From positions 969,501 through 1,033,500 of the forward strand of contig NZ_CP088149.1 in assembly GCF_002845275.2 (NCBI RefSeq): a stretch of 64,000 nucleotides of DNA, given 5' to 3'. Shown here piece after piece: positions 60,470 to 64,000 of this stretch. The notes under the pieces were generated by a model, which made no database searches, was not told the origin of the DNA, and saw only the letters and a list, made by a program, of their open reading frames with translations. The DNA comes from Pseudomonas sp. S06B 330 (GTDB taxonomy: Bacteria > Pseudomonadota > Gammaproteobacteria > Pseudomonadales > Pseudomonadaceae). Numbering within the stretch: position 1 is the stretch's first letter; the number at the start of each line of letters is the position of its first letter. A program made the position numbers and the translations under genes.

Positions 60470-62440
60470 GTGGCCCCGCTTTTCACCCGATCCTGCCTTG
60501 CGCTAACCCTTTGCTCGCTTTACACCAGCCAGGCCAGTGCCGAAGGCCAAAAGCCTATGGAACTGGACAACGTGGTCGTCACCGCCTCCGGCTTCTCCCA
60601 GCAAATCAAGGATGCACCGGCGTCGATTTCGGTGATTACCCGTGAGCAGATCGAGAACAAGTCCTACCGTGATGTCACCGACGCCTTGCGTGATGTTCCG
60701 GGTGTAGTGATCACTGGGGGGGCCAGCTCAAGCGACATCAGCATCCGTGGCATGGCTTCCAAGTACACGCTGATGCTGGTCGACGGCAAGCGCCAGGACT
60801 CGCGGGCGACCCGCCCCAACAGTGACGGTGCCGGTATCGAGCAAGGCTGGATGCCGCCGCTTGAGGCAATCGAGCGCATTGAAGTGGTACGTGGGCCAAT
60901 GTCGTCGCTGTATGGTTCTGACGCCATGGGTGGGGTAATCAACATCATCACTCGCAAGGTGACGCCGAACTGGTACGGCGGCGTGCGCAGTGAAGCCACC
61001 TTCCAGGACCGTTCCGATTCGGGTGACTACAACAGCACCAGTGCCTTCGTTTCCGGGCCGCTGATCCCTAACCTGGTCGGCTTGCAGTTGTACGGGCTAA
61101 CCTCCCACCGTGACGAAGACCACATCGTCAACGGTTTTAACGAACAGAGCACCGACAGCGGCACCGCCAAGCTGTCGTTCACCCCCGACGAACACAACGA
61201 CATCACCTTCGAGGCCGGCAAATCCGAGCAGGAGCGTTATGCCAACGTAGGGCGTTCGGCGCGGTCTTCCGACAGCCAACAGGATTACGACCGCACCAAT
61301 TTCTCGATTTCCCACTCCGGGCGTTGGGAAAGCATCACCACAGACAGCTACCTGCAACGCGAGAAGATCGAAAACCCGGCCCGGCGCATGGAGCTGGAAA
61401 ACACTGTGCTCAACACACAGATGTCGTACTTCAGCGAGTCGCACATCACCACGGTTGGTGGCCAGTACAAGTACGAAGACCTCACCGACGAAGGCAACCA
61501 GCTGGCGTCGGCGTCCAGCGTCAACCAGCTCACGCGTTGGTCCTGGGCGCTGTTTGCCGAAGACGAGTGGCGTCTGACCGAAGCCTTCGCGCTGACCGCC
61601 GGCCTGCGCATGGACCGCGACGAAAACTACGGCACGCATTGGTCGCCACGTTTGTACGGCGTGTACCACTTTACCGACCACTGGACCGTCAAGGGCGGTG
61701 TATCCAGCGGTTATCGCTCGCCGGATATCCGTGCGGCGGTGGATGACTGGGGGCAGATCACCGGTGGTGGTGGCGATCCGGCGATCATCGTTGGCAATTC
61801 CAACCTCAAGCCTGAGAAGAGCTTGAGCCAGGAAATCGGCGTGGTCTGGGACAGCCTGGAAGGGGTCTCCACCGGCCTTACCGTGTTCAATACCGACTTC
61901 AAGGACAAGATCACCGAAACCCGCCGCTGCACCGACAGCACCGGCAATGCCTCGGGCCAATGCCAGATTGGTGGTACGTCGTACAAGTTCATCAGTGATC
62001 GGGTGAACGTTGACGAGGCGACGATGCAGGGCATCGAAGCAACGCTGGATTGGGAGATCACCCAGAGCCTGAAGCTGGCCAGCAACTACACCTTCACCGA
62101 CTCCGAGCAAAAGAGCGGGCCACAGAAGGGCAAGCCGCTGAACCAGATGCCACGGCACATGTTCAACGCCACCCTCGACTGGCAGACCACCGATCAGTTG
62201 GGCACCTGGGCGCGGGTCAACTACCGCGGCAAGACTTCTGACTACCTGGGGCGCACCACCATGTCCGATGGCACGCCGTCGTACACCTTTGTCGATCTGG
62301 GCGGTACTTACCGGGTAACCAAGAACCTCAAGCTGCTGGCGGGTGTGTACAACGTGTTCAACAAGGAAGTCGACTACGAGGACTACCAGACCGTGCTTGA
62401 TGGTCGCCGCTACACCGTGGGTATGGACCTGTCGTTCTGA
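60470..62440 (+). CDS. TonB-dependent siderophore receptor, FepA/CirA-like
   Basis: 656 residues with a signal peptide (LALTLCSLYTSQASAEG), TonB box region (MELDNVVVTASGF), plug (VITREQIENKSYRDVTDALRDVPGV, GSDAMGGVINIITRK) and barrel ending GMDLSF. There is no STN domain, so it does not signal like the receptor next door. It would import a catecholate-type or related siderophore. The GTG start at 60470 has GGGAGAG upstream. Fur-like sequence (around 60395-60414) precedes it. Confidence 0.9.
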   Translation: MAPLFTRSCLALTLCSLYTSQASAEGQKPMELDNVVVTASGFSQQIKDAPASISVITREQIENKSYRDVTDALRDVPGVVITGGASSSDISIRGMASKYTLMLVDGKRQDSRATRPNSDGAGIEQGWMPPLEAIERIEVVRGPMSSLYGSDAMGGVINIITRKVTPNWYGGVRSEATFQDRSDSGDYNSTSAFVSGPLIPNLVGLQLYGLTSHRDEDHIVNGFNEQSTDSGTAKLSFTPDEHNDITFEAGKSEQERYANVGRSARSSDSQQDYDRTNFSISHSGRWESITTDSYLQREKIENPARRMELENTVLNTQMSYFSESHITTVGGQYKYEDLTDEGNQLASASSVNQLTRWSWALFAEDEWRLTEAFALTAGLRMDRDENYGTHWSPRLYGVYHFTDHWTVKGGVSSGYRSPDIRAAVDDWGQITGGGGDPAIIVGNSNLKPEKSLSQEIGVVWDSLEGVSTGLTVFNTDFKDKITETRRCTDSTGNASGQCQIGGTSYKFISDRVNVDEATMQGIEATLDWEITQSLKLASNYTFTDSEQKSGPQKGKPLNQMPRHMFNATLDWQTTDQLGTWARVNYRGKTSDYLGRTTMSDGTPSYTFVDLGGTYRVTKNLKLLAGVYNVFNKEVDYEDYQTVLDGRRYTVGMDLSF

Positions 62441-62464
62441 GGCGGTGCCCGGTGGCTTTGCTTG

Positions 62465-62483
62465 TGAGAATATAAATCATTAC
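62465..62483 (+). promoter_or_regulatory. Putative Fur box upstream of the DUF3649 gene
   Basis: TGAGAATATAAATCATTAC, with TATCA following, resembles the Fur consensus and lies about 32 bp before the coding start. Confidence 0.5.
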
Positions 62484-62514
62484 TATCACTGGCCCTTCAC
62501 AATGGATGGATGCC

Positions 62515-62820
62515 ATGAAAAGCAAAGCTGCCGGGCTGGCGTTTAGTTATCGCCTGGCCGTGACCTCCCGCTGCCTGGCTGCAGTGTTCGGTGGTTATCT
62601 GTTGGCGGCCATGGCCAGCGTCTGCATCACCCTGCTGGCACCGCTGCCCAAAGCAGAAGCAGTGATCAGCGGGATGATGCTGTCGTTTCTTTTCTACCTG
62701 GTGGCCTTCCTCTGGTGCTTTGCCTGTCGTAGCGCCTGGCGGGCATGGCTAGGCGTGCTGCTGCCGAGCCTGGTACTGGGTGCCATCAATGGCTTGGCCT
62801 ACTGGATGAAAAACGGATGA
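62515..62820 (+). CDS. DUF3649 family small membrane protein
   Basis: About 101 residues with three hydrophobic segments (CLAAVFGGYLLAAMASVCITLL, MLSFLFYLVAFLWCFACR, WLGVLLPSLVLGAINGLAYW). DUF3649 genes accompany PepSY-type membrane proteins and TonB receptors in Pseudomonas iron loci; the role is unknown, possibly in iron-reduction or transport complexes. I chose MKSKAAG as start, the family N-terminus. Its stop overlaps the next start (ATGA). Confidence 0.8.
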   Translation: MKSKAAGLAFSYRLAVTSRCLAAVFGGYLLAAMASVCITLLAPLPKAEAVISGMMLSFLFYLVAFLWCFACRSAWRAWLGVLLPSLVLGAINGLAYWMKNG

Positions 62821-64000
62821 AAGAGGGCTTTCGCCAGGCCATGGCCTGGTTGCACACCTGGACCGGCTTGATCTTCGGCTGGCTGTTGTTCGCGATTTTC
62901 CTCACCGGGACGATGTCCTACTTCAAGGAAGAGATTAATCACTGGGCTCAGCCTGAGGTGCAGGTTCGGCCACTGGAGCCGCTGACCAGTCTGGCCCTGG
63001 CCCAAGACTATCTTCAGGAACATGCGCCGGGCGCCGGCAGCTGGTTCATTCGCCTGCCTGACGCGCGTGAGCCGGCGCTGAGTGTCGGCTGGCGCGCCGA
63101 GGGTGCCGGGCGCCGTGGCTTCATCGAGAAAACCCTGGACCCTGCTACGGGCGCTGAAGTCCTGACCCGGGAAACGCGCGGCGGCGACTTCTTCTATCGC
63201 TTCCATTTCCAGCTGGAAATGCCTCACCCCTGGGGGCGCTGGTTGTCGACCTTTGCTGCGTTCATCATGCTCTTGGGCTTGGTGACCGGCATCATTACCC
63301 ACAAGAAGATCTTCAAGGAGTTCTTCACCTTCCGCCCAGGCAAAGGCCAGCGTTCCTGGCTCGATGGCCACAACGCCATCGGCGTGCTGGTGCTGCCGTT
63401 TCACCTGATGATCAGCTACAGCAGCCTGGTGATTTTCATGGCGCTGGTGATGCCGGCGAGCATCATCGCCAGTTACGGTGACAACACCCGCGGCTACTTC
63501 AACGACCTGTTCGGCGCGCCTGAACAAGTCAAGGTGGCCGGCGTTGCCGCGCCATTGCTGGCGCTTCCGACGTTGTACCAGAAGTTCCAGGAACAAGCGC
63601 CGGGCAGTCGCCCGGGCTGGATCGAGGTGCAGAACCCCGGTGACCAGAATGCTCGGGTACGGTTCTCTCGCCATGGCGGTGAGCGCATTGCCTACCAGCG
63701 TGGTGGTGGTTGGGTATTTGACGGGGTTAACGGCACGCTGCAAACGAGCAGTAGCAATGAAGCGACACCAGTGTTGATATCAGGGGGCATGTACGGCCTG
63801 CACATGGGCATGTTTGCGGGTCCCTGGTTGCGTTGGCTGTACTTCTTCTTCGGGGTGGCCGGTACGGCGGTGATCGGCACTGGCCTGGTCCTGTGGCTGG
63901 GCAAGCGTCAACTCAAGCACGCCAAGAGCGGCACGCAACCCTTCGAGCTGCGTCTGGTGGAGGTGCTGAACATCGCCAGCATGAGCGGCTTGCTGCTGGG
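62817..64000 (+). CDS. PepSY-associated transmembrane protein, partial
   Basis: The gene runs off the right edge; about 394 residues are visible. It opens EGFRQAMAWLHTWTGLIFGWLLFAIFLTGTMSYF, the conserved start of PepSY-TM proteins, then has a periplasmic domain. A second TM pair follows (FAAFIMLLGLVTGIITHKKIFKEFFTFR, then HLMISYSSLVIFMALVMPA). A further segment near 63830 (WLRWLYFFFGVAGTAVIGTGLVLWLG) is visible. Members are linked to siderophore-iron reduction. It is translationally coupled to the DUF3649 gene. Confidence 0.88.
   Translation, partial: MKEGFRQAMAWLHTWTGLIFGWLLFAIFLTGTMSYFKEEINHWAQPEVQVRPLEPLTSLALAQDYLQEHAPGAGSWFIRLPDAREPALSVGWRAEGAGRRGFIEKTLDPATGAEVLTRETRGGDFFYRFHFQLEMPHPWGRWLSTFAAFIMLLGLVTGIITHKKIFKEFFTFRPGKGQRSWLDGHNAIGVLVLPFHLMISYSSLVIFMALVMPASIIASYGDNTRGYFNDLFGAPEQVKVAGVAAPLLALPTLYQKFQEQAPGSRPGWIEVQNPGDQNARVRFSRHGGERIAYQRGGGWVFDGVNGTLQTSSSNEATPVLISGGMYGLHMGMFAGPWLRWLYFFFGVAGTAVIGTGLVLWLGKRQLKHAKSGTQPFELRLVEVLNIASMSGLLL

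Noticed and set aside
61097-62158. 353-codon open frame on the minus strand
   Set aside because: Antisense shadow of the second TonB-dependent receptor.

Overview
The window is chromosomal DNA of a Pseudomonas, most like the P. putida/P. fluorescens lineage. The evidence is the gene content and order: an Ndh start next to a DUF3094 gene, the coaE-pilD-pilC-pilA block, fruR/fruBKA, OprD, NorR/Hmp, and the family of GTAGCCGCTGCCG-type intergenic repeats. Backbone DNA is GC-rich and densely coded. About 5.6-21 kb is visibly lower in GC and looser, and is a genomic island.

Layout. 1-5.5 kb is backbone: ndh (only the first 14 codons), two small Pseudomonas-specific genes, a membrane protein, yacG-coaE-pilD-pilC on the minus strand, and pilA on the plus strand. 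pilB is absent from the cluster. A tRNA-Thr(CGT) at 5524-5599 is followed at once by a P4-type tyrosine integrase, which marks the left end of the island. The island contains: a second, unrelated tyrosine recombinase with a translationally coupled small gene; an inverted, degenerate copy of the tRNA-tail region; a block bounded by two imperfect ~110 bp direct repeats (9532-9643 and 14360-14472); a complete type II CBASS operon; an IS30-family element; and small DUF3077-like genes. The repeat-bounded block holds a uracil-DNA-glycosylase-like gene, a frameshifted MazG-like fragment and a compact mazG-like / TIR-or-NDT-like / nmad2 operon. I consider that operon plus the glycosylase the best candidate for an undescribed system, either nucleotide-pool or DNA-base based defence, or control of a modified base. 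The CBASS operon (CD-NTase, Cap2 E1-E2, Cap3 JAMM protease, two-TM SAVED effector) is a recognisable system with a membrane effector.

21.7-64 kb is backbone again: an isochorismatase-like hydrolase, a GNAT, a lytic-transglycosylase-like lipoprotein and sulfite dehydrogenase SorAB with an extra haem domain. Next is a purine-type cluster (TTR-like protein, nucleoside deaminase, NCS2 permease, LysR regulator), then TatD and the fructose PTS locus under FruR. After these come a diguanylate cyclase, OprD, a periplasmic adaptor-RND pump-two-component operon, an Aer-like chemoreceptor and CheV. NorR and flavohaemoglobin diverge from three GT-N7-AC sites. PsiE and an HPF/RaiA protein follow. The window ends in two iron-uptake loci: a FecI-FecR-FecA-like operon, and a divergent TonB-dependent receptor followed by DUF3649 and PepSY-domain membrane proteins, with Fur-box-like sequences between them.

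Four copies of a ~115-140 bp inverted-repeat element (BIME type) and two of a second REP family lie at gene ends, and three of them overlap or abut stop codons. No rRNA and no CRISPR array were seen. All calls come from reading sequence and translations; no database search was possible.
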